A stretch of DNA of 64,000 nt from UBA1494_A sp963973975 (lineage in GTDB: Bacteria > Bacteroidota > Bacteroidia > Flavobacteriales_E > Vicingaceae): positions 1 to 64,000 of the forward strand of contig CAXBCF010000014.1 in NCBI GenBank assembly GCA_963973975.1, written 5' to 3'. The position numbers and the translations under genes were made by a program. The notes below the pieces were generated by a model. That model was not told the origin of the DNA. It searched no databases and saw only the letters and a program-made list of their open reading frames with translations. Shown here piece by piece: positions 7,999-15,411 of the stretch. How positions within the stretch are numbered: position 1 is the first letter of the stretch; every line of letters starts with the position of its first letter.

Positions 7999-9255
7999 TT
8001 ATTCAGCTCTTAATGCATCTATTGGTTTTATTCTCACGGCTTTCCTTGCTGGAATTAATCCTGCTAGCAAGCCTGCTAAAACGAGAATTCCCAATGCAAT
8101 TAAAGCAATTTTTAAGTCAATTGTAGGATTGGTAAACATGGTTTCACCATCGGCAGGACCCAATTGTTTTGAAATGTACTCAGTGACAAAAACACCGAGC
8201 AAAAGTCCAAAATAGCCTGCCAACGAAGTTAAAACAACGGCTTCCATTATGATTTGCGAAATAATTGAAATTGGAGTTGCACCAATCGCTCTTCGAATGC
8301 CTATTTCTTTGGTGCGTTCTTTCACAATGATCAACATGATGTTACTGACTCCAATAATTCCAGCCAACAGCGTTCCTGTTCCAACAATCCAAATCAAAGT
8401 GGCAATTCCTCCAAAAAGCCCTTGCATTTCTTCAAAAGCTTTTTTCGCATTGAATGAACCAAAAGCTCGATCGTCTTCAGGTGCAACTTTGTGTCTTTGT
8501 TTCAACACATCTGTAACTTTTTTCTCTAATAATTCAGCATCCGAATTGTCATCGCCCATGGCTGCTACCCAACCAACGTTGTTTCCATAATTGAATGCTT
8601 TTTGGAAAGTAGTGAAGGGAATGTAAAGTGTTTGACTGTCTCTTTCACCTTGATTTCCTGTTTTTTTGGTTGCAAAAATGCCAACTACTTTAAAGAAAAC
8701 TCCGTTTATTTTTACATTTTCGTTGATGGGGTTTTCATCTTTAAATAAAACATCTCGTACATTGGTTCCAATTACCACCACTTTTCTTTTGTCTTCAATA
8801 TCATAGTGATTCAAAAAACGTCCTTGAATCAAATCCATAGGATTGATTTGTTGGACTTGTGGATAATCGCCCATGACACTAAAATTACCTGCTCGATTGC
8901 CATAATTTACATTGTTTCCGCCTCTATAGCCTCTCAAAGAATTTCTTGGAGCGAGCACTTTTAGTTCAGGAACTTCTCTTCGAATAGCATCCATGTCATC
9001 GTTGTTCATTCTGGGGGATCGACCTTCAGGCAATCCCGCATATGGAATCGAGGTAGTTTGTGACCAAATAAATAAGCTATTAGTAGCAGTTCCACCAAAA
9101 TTTTTGGTGATGCCATTTTCCAAACCATTGCCCGAAGCCAACATGATGATGAGCATAAAAATTCCCCAGAAGACACCAAAAGCTGTCAGCCCAGTTCTTA
9201 ATTTGTTCTTTTTTAGAGAACTAAAAATTTCATTCCAACGATCGCTATCAAACAT
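7999..9255 (-). CDS. ABC transporter permease, MacB type (second copy)
   Basis: 418 residues. One transmembrane helix near the N-terminus (about 22-42), a periplasmic MacB core domain of about 230 residues, then three C-terminal helices of the FtsX domain (IVGTGTLLAGIIGVSNIML, then VKERTKEIGIRRAIGATP, the coupling-helix region, and two more helices ending at IPARKAVRIKPIDALRAE). The mechanotransmission-type exporter formed with the ATPase works together with the MacA-like adaptor. It is a tandem paralogue of the permease at 9258-10493; starts MFDSDRW and MFDRDKW align exactly. Gap to the upstream permease is 2 nt. Confidence 0.92.
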   Translation of the reverse strand: MFDSDRWNEIFSSLKKNKLRTGLTAFGVFWGIFMLIIMLASGNGLENGITKNFGGTATNSLFIWSQTTSIPYAGLPEGRSPRMNNDDMDAIRREVPELKVLAPRNSLRGYRGGNNVNYGNRAGNFSVMGDYPQVQQINPMDLIQGRFLNHYDIEDKRKVVVIGTNVRDVLFKDENPINENVKINGVFFKVVGIFATKKTGNQGERDSQTLYIPFTTFQKAFNYGNNVGWVAAMGDDNSDAELLEKKVTDVLKQRHKVAPEDDRAFGSFNAKKAFEEMQGLFGGIATLIWIVGTGTLLAGIIGVSNIMLIIVKERTKEIGIRRAIGATPISIISQIIMEAVVLTSLAGYFGLLLGVFVTEYISKQLGPADGETMFTNPTIDLKIALIALGILVLAGLLAGLIPARKAVRIKPIDALRAE

Positions 9256-9257
9256 GT

Positions 9258-10493
9258 TTATTCATCTCTTAATGCTACAATTGGTCGAATGGAGGCAGCG
9301 CGTCTTGCAGGAAATAATCCTGCCAAAGCACCTGCTGTAATTAATATAATGGTTGCCCAAATGGCTACTCTAAAATCGATTGTTGGATTGAGAAAATATT
9401 CATTTTCAGGAATGAATTGACTTGCTAATTCTATTACACCAACGCCTAAAACCAAACCGATGTAACCTGCAACAGAAGTAATCAGGATGGACTCCATTAA
9501 AATTAAACTAATTACCGACCAAGGAGTTGCTCCCAACGCTTTTCGAATGCCAATTTCTTTGGTGCGTTCTTTCACAACTATTGTCATAATGTTGCTTATT
9601 CCTACAATGCCTGCAATAATGGTCATAATTCCTATGATCCAAATAAATCCCTCAATTCCACGAAACAGGTTTTGAAATTTTAGAAAATTTTCTACATTGT
9701 TCCAAAAGCGAATTGCACGTGAATCCTCAATACTGAAATTATGACGCTCTGCCATTTTTTGGCGAACAATGGTTTCCATTTCTTTACTTTCAGCTACTCC
9801 TGCATTTTCATCAATTGTAAACATGAACATATTGATGTGCTCGCCTCCATTGAATACTTTTTGAGCAGTAGATATTGGAAGGTAGAGGATTTCTTGTTCA
9901 TTTTCGCCTCCTTCATCTTCAAAAACGCCAATTACTTTAAAAGGAATACCATTAACTTGAATGTATTGACCAATTGGTTCCTCTCCATTTTTAAATAAGG
10001 CTTTTTCCACTAAGGAACCTATTGAAGCTACTTTTCGATATTCTTCAATATCAATTTTATTGATAAAGCGGCCTTTGATGTTATTTGTCTTCTCTATAAA
10101 TTGATGCTCTGGGTGAACAGTTCGAATACTAAAAGTTCGACTCTCACCATCATATGAAACATTAGAATTGCCCAAGTAATATCGACCACTGGATTTTTCT
10201 ACCCCTGCTGTATTTTGTGAAATTTCATCGAAATCTCTGTTATTAAAAAAGATGAATCTTCCGGGTTTTAGTCCATCATGTGGCAAAGCAGTTTGTCCAC
10301 CAAATACCCAAATACTGTTACTTGCCGTGTCTTTGAAGCGATCTTTTACTCCATTGTTTAATCCCGATCCAGCTCCTAAGAGAACAATTAACATAAAAAT
10401 ACCCCATGCAACACTAAATCCTGTGAGAAAAGTTCTCAGCTTGTTTTTACTGATAGTGTAAAGTATTTCTTGCCATTTATCTCTATCAAACAT
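9258..10493 (-). CDS. ABC transporter permease, MacB type (first copy)
   Basis: 411 residues from the ATG at 10493, chosen because MFDRDKWQEIL aligns with the start of the paralogous permease; an upstream in-frame ATG at 10511 would add MKLKKA. The chosen start overlaps the end of the ATPase gene by 8 nt, consistent with translational coupling. Architecture is as in its paralogue: one N-terminal helix, a periplasmic domain, then FtsX-type helices with VKERTKEIGIRKALGATPWS and the ending FPARRAASIRPIVALRDE. Two different permeases in one operon suggest a heterodimeric membrane part. Confidence 0.92.
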   Translation of the reverse strand: MFDRDKWQEILYTISKNKLRTFLTGFSVAWGIFMLIVLLGAGSGLNNGVKDRFKDTASNSIWVFGGQTALPHDGLKPGRFIFFNNRDFDEISQNTAGVEKSSGRYYLGNSNVSYDGESRTFSIRTVHPEHQFIEKTNNIKGRFINKIDIEEYRKVASIGSLVEKALFKNGEEPIGQYIQVNGIPFKVIGVFEDEGGENEQEILYLPISTAQKVFNGGEHINMFMFTIDENAGVAESKEMETIVRQKMAERHNFSIEDSRAIRFWNNVENFLKFQNLFRGIEGFIWIIGIMTIIAGIVGISNIMTIVVKERTKEIGIRKALGATPWSVISLILMESILITSVAGYIGLVLGVGVIELASQFIPENEYFLNPTIDFRVAIWATIILITAGALAGLFPARRAASIRPIVALRDE

Positions 10494-11169
10494 GGCTTTT
10501 TTCAGTTTCATTAATGATTTGACCGTCTTTTAAGCGAATAATTCGGTCGGTTTGCTCTGCAATATCGTTTTCATGAGTTACAATAATCACTGTTATTCCT
10601 TCTTGATTGATGTTCCGCAAGAGTTTCATCACTTCTAAAGAAGTAACTGAATCAAGTGCACCTGTTGGCTCATCTGCAAGCAGCACTTTTGGTTGACTGA
10701 TTAAAGCTCTGGCAATGGCAACCCGTTGTTTTTGTCCACCAGAGAGTTCGTTGGGCAAATGAGTTGCCCATTCTGCCAAACCTACTTTCTCGAGGTATTC
10801 GGCAGCTAAGCGATTGCGTTCTTTGCGATTTACTTTTTTGTAATACAGGGGCAAAGCCACATTTTCAATAGCATTTTTAAATGAAATCAGGTTGAATGAT
10901 TGAAAAACAAACCCCAAAAACTTGTTGCGGTAAATGGCTGCTTTTGTTTCGCTTAGATTTTTGATTAAGGTTTTATCGAGGTAATAACTGCCTTCATCAT
11001 AATTGTCTAGCATTCCTAAAATATTCAACAAGGTTGATTTTCCTGAACCGGAAGAACCCATAATTGAGACCATTTCGCCCTCATTGATGGTTAAATTAAT
11101 TCCTTTCAGCACCTTTAAACTGCGCTTACCCATGGGGTAAGATTTGTGAATATTTTCAAGTTGAATCAT
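10486..11169 (-). CDS. ABC transporter ATP-binding protein (MacB/LolD family)
   Basis: 227 residues, a single nucleotide-binding domain. Walker A is GSSGSGKSTLLN, the signature is LSGGQKQRVAIARAL and Walker B is VLLADEPTGALDS, followed by the switch His in IVTHE. The TGALDS form and the overall length are typical of the MacB/LolD/FtsE branch, which powers mechanical conformational changes rather than classic uptake. First gene of the exporter operon; its TGA stop overlaps the next ATG by 8 nt. Confidence 0.93.
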   Translation of the reverse strand: MIQLENIHKSYPMGKRSLKVLKGINLTINEGEMVSIMGSSGSGKSTLLNILGMLDNYDEGSYYLDKTLIKNLSETKAAIYRNKFLGFVFQSFNLISFKNAIENVALPLYYKKVNRKERNRLAAEYLEKVGLAEWATHLPNELSGGQKQRVAIARALISQPKVLLADEPTGALDSVTSLEVMKLLRNINQEGITVIIVTHENDIAEQTDRIIRLKDGQIINETEKSHV

Positions 11170-11312
11170 AGCGTAGGACGAAATTAATTTAATTTCTTAA
11201 AAGGCCTATTTCAAACTTGATGAACGGTAAATAATACAATTATTTTTATGAATATCAGCATATTTTTCTAGTAGTTAAGTGCTTGTTTGAAAATATTGAA
11301 TTTTCATGTTCA

Positions 11313-11481
11313 TTTTTTTGCTTCTCCAAAAAAACGAACCAAAAAAAGGAGACTTTTCCCAAATGAATTCTTCTCAGTCCACGCTTTTGACATGCCCTAC
11401 TGAGAAGACCACAATCAAAAAAAGGCGTTCCGCTTCGCTCCTCTGACTTTCCTTTTTTTGCTTGTTATTCATGGGGAAAAG
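11313..11481. repeat. Nested inverted-repeat element between the exporter operon and the EEP gene
   Basis: The 421-nt gap 11170-11590 contains no gene but several perfect or near-perfect inverted repeats: TTTTTTTG/CAAAAAAA (11313-11320 and 11327-11334), an outer pair CTTTTCCC...ATGAA at 11353-11367 with TTCATGGGGAAAAG at 11468-11481, CTTCTCAGT/ACTGAGAAG (11370-11378 and 11399-11407), and AAAAAAAGG/CCTTTTTTT (11417-11425 and 11451-11459). The RNA or single-stranded DNA could fold into a branched structure. The first hairpin and following GAACCAAAAA match the element at 6390. No protein is encoded. Confidence 0.6.
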
Positions 11482-11590
11482 CATATCAATGCTGGGCATC
11501 GATTAAATATTCATTTTCATAACAAGCACTTTTAGAAACTTACACATCTAATGAATTTTTATAAATTAGTTATACTTGCGGATATAAAGG

Positions 11591-12709
11591 TTAGTTTTTC
11601 ATAAGATATACTTCAGCACTGATAGGGTGATGATCTGAGAGCTCTTCTGGGTGGGTCGTGAAATTCCTGCTTTGAAAAAGTTGATCGTGAAAAATAAAAT
11701 CAATTCTAAATGAAGGAAAATCGCCAATATAGGTTTGACCAAATCCTTTTCCTGATTGCATAAATGCATCTTTCATTTTGTTTTTAACTGTGTGGTAAGA
11801 ATAGGAAGTAGGTGGATCATTAAAATCGCCGCAAAACAGTGTGGGGTAGGGTGATTTGTTTAAACTTGCTTTGATTGAATCTGCTTGAGATGCCCGTCTT
11901 TGGAAGCTTTGTTTGAGTTTTTTGAATATCAACTTCTCTTGATCTAAGTTTTCAGAATACTCGTTTTGATTCACTCCTTGAATGGCTTTATAATCGTGTT
12001 TATCCAATTTAATGGATGCCAAATGTGCATTGTAAACTCGAATGGTATCTTCACCATATAACAAATCCGTGTAAATACAGCTGTTGTCGCTTTTGTCGTT
12101 AAAGTTCACACTTCCTTTATTGATAATGGGATACTTACTCATGGTAATCAGTCCCCAATTGTCATTGTCTCTCAAGGTGATGGTATAATCCACATGGTAG
12201 TTTTTAGCAGAAAGAAGTTGTATGAGCGTATCTAAGGTTTTAAATTCATAATTGGGATCTTGCACATCGCGTTGATAAAACTCTTGCATGCAAAGAATAT
12301 CAGGATCTTCTCGTTGAAGAAATTCAAAAATTTTATTTCTGGTTTTCTTTTCTTTTGACCACATGTACAAATCAAATACGCGCACATTGAAAGAGAGTAC
12401 TTTAATTTTAGCTTCCTTTTCTAAATTTTCGCCTTTTTGAAAATTAAATTGAACCAAGGTTGGAATGCTTTTATAGCCTAAACCAAGTACAATTAAGGTG
12501 AAGAAAAACTTATTGCTTCCTTTTATGGCATATAGCACTAAAAAGAAAAGATTAGCAACAATTAAATAGGGAACTGCCAAGCCAAAAAATGCAATTGGCC
12601 AAAAAGTTTCAGGGCTCACATAAGGTGCTGAATAGCCTAGTAGCAATGCAATTGCAAAGAATAGACTAAATAAAAAAAAAAGTCGACTAAAAAAGTTCTT
12701 TTTTTTCAA
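11591..12709 (-). CDS. Membrane-anchored endonuclease/exonuclease/phosphatase family protein
   Basis: 372 residues. Three transmembrane helices fill the first 85 residues (LFFLFSLFFAIALLLGY, IAFFGLAVPYLIVANLFFLV, FFFTLIVLGLG). The remainder is an EEP domain: LSFNVRVFDLY, DILCMQEFY with the metal-binding Glu, VYNAHLAS, LFCGDFNDPP (Asp and Asn), RIDFIFHD and the catalytic SDHHPIS His at the end. These metal-dependent hydrolases cut phosphodiester bonds of nucleic acids or inositol phosphates or sphingolipids; the substrate here is unknown. The domain would face the periplasm or the cytosol depending on topology, and three helices suggest the periplasm if the N-terminus is inside. Confidence 0.88.
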   Translation of the reverse strand: MKKKNFFSRLFFLFSLFFAIALLLGYSAPYVSPETFWPIAFFGLAVPYLIVANLFFLVLYAIKGSNKFFFTLIVLGLGYKSIPTLVQFNFQKGENLEKEAKIKVLSFNVRVFDLYMWSKEKKTRNKIFEFLQREDPDILCMQEFYQRDVQDPNYEFKTLDTLIQLLSAKNYHVDYTITLRDNDNWGLITMSKYPIINKGSVNFNDKSDNSCIYTDLLYGEDTIRVYNAHLASIKLDKHDYKAIQGVNQNEYSENLDQEKLIFKKLKQSFQRRASQADSIKASLNKSPYPTLFCGDFNDPPTSYSYHTVKNKMKDAFMQSGKGFGQTYIGDFPSFRIDFIFHDQLFQSRNFTTHPEELSDHHPISAEVYLMKN

Positions 12710-12744
12710 AACGACTGCAATTTAGTAAAATACTTCTTCAAGAA

Positions 12745-13959
12745 TTAGCTTTCGCGATTTAATTTCAAAACATGGCCCATTTTATCTTTTTTTGTTTGAA
12801 GATAAAGTTCGTTATGCTTGTTTGAGTCAATTTCAAGAGCAACATTTTCAACAATTTCCAATCCGTATCCAATTAGACCTGTCCGTTTTTTCGGATTGTT
12901 GCTCATCAACTTCATTTTGCTGACATTCAGGTGTCTTAATATCTGAGCCCCAATGCCATAGTCGCGGTCATCCATGTTGAAACCCAATTTAATATTTGCT
13001 TCAACGGTATCGTATCCTTCTTCTTGTAATTTGTAGGCTTTCAATTTATTTAGCAAACCAATGCCTCTTCCTTCTTGGTTCATGTAAACAATAACCCCTT
13101 TTCCCTCTTTCTCAATTAAGCGCATGGCTTCTTGGAGTTGAGGGCCACAATCACAGCGACAAGAACCAAAAATATCTCCTGTCATACAAGAAGAATGAAC
13201 TCGAACGAGCACAGGTTCATCGGTTTTCCATTCTCCTTTTACCAAGGCTAAGTGTTCTTGATTGGTAGTCGTTTGCAAAAAGTGAATGAGTTTAAAATCT
13301 CCGTATTCGGTTGGTAATTGCACTTCAACTTGTTGCTCAATCAGCGTTTCGTGTTGCATTCTGTAAGCAATCAAATCTTTGATGGTAACGAGTTTTAAAT
13401 CAAACCGTTTGGCAATTTTTTTGAGCTCGGGAAGGCGAGCCATAGTGCCGTCTTCATTCATAATTTCAACAATCACTCCGGCTGCCTGAAATCCTGCCAA
13501 TCGTGCAAAGTCTATTGAAGCTTCAGTATGTCCTGCTCTTCGCAAAACACCACCTTTCTTAGCTCTTAGAGGAAAAATATGACCTGGTTTGCCCAATTGT
13601 TCTGGTCTGGTGTTAGGATCAACTAATGCTGCGATTGTTTTAGCTCGGTCGCTTGCAGAAATTCCTGTAGTTGTTCCATTTCCAATCAAATCAATTGAAA
13701 CAGTGAATGGAGTTTCATAGGCTGCCGTATTTTCATTGACCATTAAATTCAATCCCAATTCATCGCAACGGTCTTCCACCAATGGAGCACAAATTAATCC
13801 TCTACCATGCGTTGCCATGAAATTAATTACTTTGTCGTTGGCTTTTTCTGCTGCAACCACAAAATCTCCTTCATTTTCTCGATCTTCATCGTCTACAACA
13901 ATGATAATCTCTCCATTTCTAATGGCTTCGATGGCTTCTTCTATCGTGTTTAAACTCAT
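12745..13959 (-). CDS. ribBA: Bifunctional 3,4-dihydroxy-2-butanone-4-phosphate synthase / GTP cyclohydrolase II
   Basis: 404 residues. The N-terminal RibB half (about 1-200) has the acidic loop VDDEDRENEGDF and the RAGHTEAS motif and turns ribulose 5-phosphate into dihydroxybutanone phosphate and formate. The C-terminal RibA half (about 205-404) has HSSCMTGDIFGSCRCDCG with the three zinc Cys, and NQEGRGIGLL, and opens GTP to the pyrimidine precursor. These are the two entry steps of riboflavin synthesis. Both active sites look intact. No other rib gene is nearby and no FMN riboswitch is visible upstream. Confidence 0.97.
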   Translation of the reverse strand: MSLNTIEEAIEAIRNGEIIIVVDDEDRENEGDFVVAAEKANDKVINFMATHGRGLICAPLVEDRCDELGLNLMVNENTAAYETPFTVSIDLIGNGTTTGISASDRAKTIAALVDPNTRPEQLGKPGHIFPLRAKKGGVLRRAGHTEASIDFARLAGFQAAGVIVEIMNEDGTMARLPELKKIAKRFDLKLVTIKDLIAYRMQHETLIEQQVEVQLPTEYGDFKLIHFLQTTTNQEHLALVKGEWKTDEPVLVRVHSSCMTGDIFGSCRCDCGPQLQEAMRLIEKEGKGVIVYMNQEGRGIGLLNKLKAYKLQEEGYDTVEANIKLGFNMDDRDYGIGAQILRHLNVSKMKLMSNNPKKRTGLIGYGLEIVENVALEIDSNKHNELYLQTKKDKMGHVLKLNRES

Positions 13960-13973
13960 GAAATTATTTTTTG

Positions 13974-13981
13974 CAAAGGTA
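13974..13981 (-). promoter_or_regulatory. Probable -7 element of the ribBA promoter
   Basis: TACCTTTG on the minus strand, 14 nt before the ribBA start codon, fits TAnnTTTG. No clear TTTG/TTG lies at the expected distance upstream, so only the -7 half is supported. Confidence 0.4.
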
Positions 13982-14016
13982 CAGCTTATAAACGCAGACT
14001 TTAAAATCTTGCTTAA

Positions 14017-15183
14017 CTAGTTTGATGTATTTATTTCGAAATGACGGTCTGCTTTCAATTGCTTTACTCTACTTCTAGAATAGTGAAAGTAATCTCGGTT
14101 AGAACTATCGTTGAAAGAAAGGTATTTTTCGTAGTAATTAATTGCTACTTTTTTGTCTTTGTAATAAAAATCATAAGCACGAGCAATGTGGTAAAGCAGC
14201 AATTTTTCTTGAGAACTTTCGTAGGCAATTTTATAAGCTTCAATTGCTTTGTTGTATTCACCCATTTCTTGATAATTGGCAGCAAGTTGAGTGTAATATG
14301 CACTGATGTTTTCACTAATACCTGCTTGAATTGCCGCGTCAAATTGCTCAGTTGCCATTTGGTGTTCTTTGGCAGATCGATAAGCTGCACCTAGGTAAAA
14401 GTGTATTTGTTCTGTATCAATATTTTCGTTTAATAATGATGAAAGAAGTTGGATGGATTCCTTGTAATTCCCTAACCTGTATTCAGCTATGCCCACTAAT
14501 TTAATTGTACTCAAAGCACTGTCCTTAAGTGAAAATAGTTGATTTGCAGTTGAAACAACACTTGCGTAATTTTTTTGTATGTATGCCGATTTTAATTTTA
14601 GCTTTAAAAATGGGACTTTGTTAGAATATGTTCCATTTAAAAAGTGATTGGCAACGGAATCAACTAGTTGAAATTGATTGATTTTAAGCAGAAGTTCAGC
14701 GTATTGCAAACCACTTTCTTGATCGTTTGGATTTAGTGTTAAGGTGTGTTGGTAGGCTTGAATCGCCTCAAAAACGCTAGAAGATTTTTGGTGAATAAAA
14801 GCTACTTTTCGCCAATAATAAGGATTTTCAAAATCTAGTTCAATCAATTCATTGAAAATTGAGAGTGCCTCATTCAAAATATTTAATTTAAGGTAAAGTT
14901 GAGCCAATTCCACCTTATGCGTTATGTTTTCAGGTTCTAATTCAATCAGATTGGTATAAACATCAATTGCAGCTTCCTGCATTCCCAGTTGGATGTAGGA
15001 CTTAGCTAAAATTTTTTGAGCGTACGCTTCTTGTTTATTATTTTCTCTGATATAGTTGATTGCTGCACTAAACTGATAGTTTTCATAAAAATAACTAGCT
15101 GAATCCAACTTTTCATTCTGTTGGGCATTCGCTTGGTAATAGTTCAGTGTCAGAATTAGCGTAAGTAAACAACTACTTTTCAT
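14017..15183 (-). CDS. Exported tetratricopeptide-repeat protein
   Basis: 388 residues. A signal peptide (CLLTLILTLNYYQANAQ) is followed by about eight to nine TPR motifs covering nearly the whole chain, for example AAIDVYTNLIELEPENITHK, ALSIFNELIELDFENPYYW and AIQAYQHTLTLNPNDQ. TPR solenoids bind partner proteins, here in the periplasm. The gene is third in a tight cluster (patatin, lipoprotein, TPR) with only 3 nt to the lipoprotein gene, so all three probably act together. No enzymatic motif. Confidence 0.85.
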   Translation of the reverse strand: MKSSCLLTLILTLNYYQANAQQNEKLDSASYFYENYQFSAAINYIRENNKQEAYAQKILAKSYIQLGMQEAAIDVYTNLIELEPENITHKVELAQLYLKLNILNEALSIFNELIELDFENPYYWRKVAFIHQKSSSVFEAIQAYQHTLTLNPNDQESGLQYAELLLKINQFQLVDSVANHFLNGTYSNKVPFLKLKLKSAYIQKNYASVVSTANQLFSLKDSALSTIKLVGIAEYRLGNYKESIQLLSSLLNENIDTEQIHFYLGAAYRSAKEHQMATEQFDAAIQAGISENISAYYTQLAANYQEMGEYNKAIEAYKIAYESSQEKLLLYHIARAYDFYYKDKKVAINYYEKYLSFNDSSNRDYFHYSRSRVKQLKADRHFEINTSN

Positions 15184-15186
15184 CTG

Positions 15187-15411
15187 CTATTTTCTTTTCG
15201 AATCCAAACTATCGCCCGTACATTTTGCCAATTCGTTGCGAACGTTTAATAATTGATTTTCTGTAGCTTGAAGTTTCAATTCCAAGGCTTCAATTGTTTC
15301 TTGGTTGGCTTGTTCATCAGCATTTTTTTCTTGCTTTGGTTCAGTTGAACAGGCAACAAATAGTAGGCTTGAAAATAGGAGACTGCTGGCAATTTTCAGT
15401 GAATGTTTCAT
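15187..15411 (-). CDS. Small coiled-coil lipoprotein
   Basis: 74 residues. Lipobox LLFVAC gives a lipidated Cys at residue 21. The mature part is Glu/Gln/Lys-rich with a heptad pattern (ETIEALELKLQATENQLLNV), so a short coiled coil. A second Cys sits near the end (LAKCTGD). It starts inside the ATGA overlap with the patatin stop, which indicates translational coupling. Probably a periplasmic accessory that links the membrane patatin with the exported TPR protein; this role is inferred from gene order only. Confidence 0.75.
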   Translation of the reverse strand: MKHSLKIASSLLFSSLLFVACSTEPKQEKNADEQANQETIEALELKLQATENQLLNVRNELAKCTGDSLDSKRK

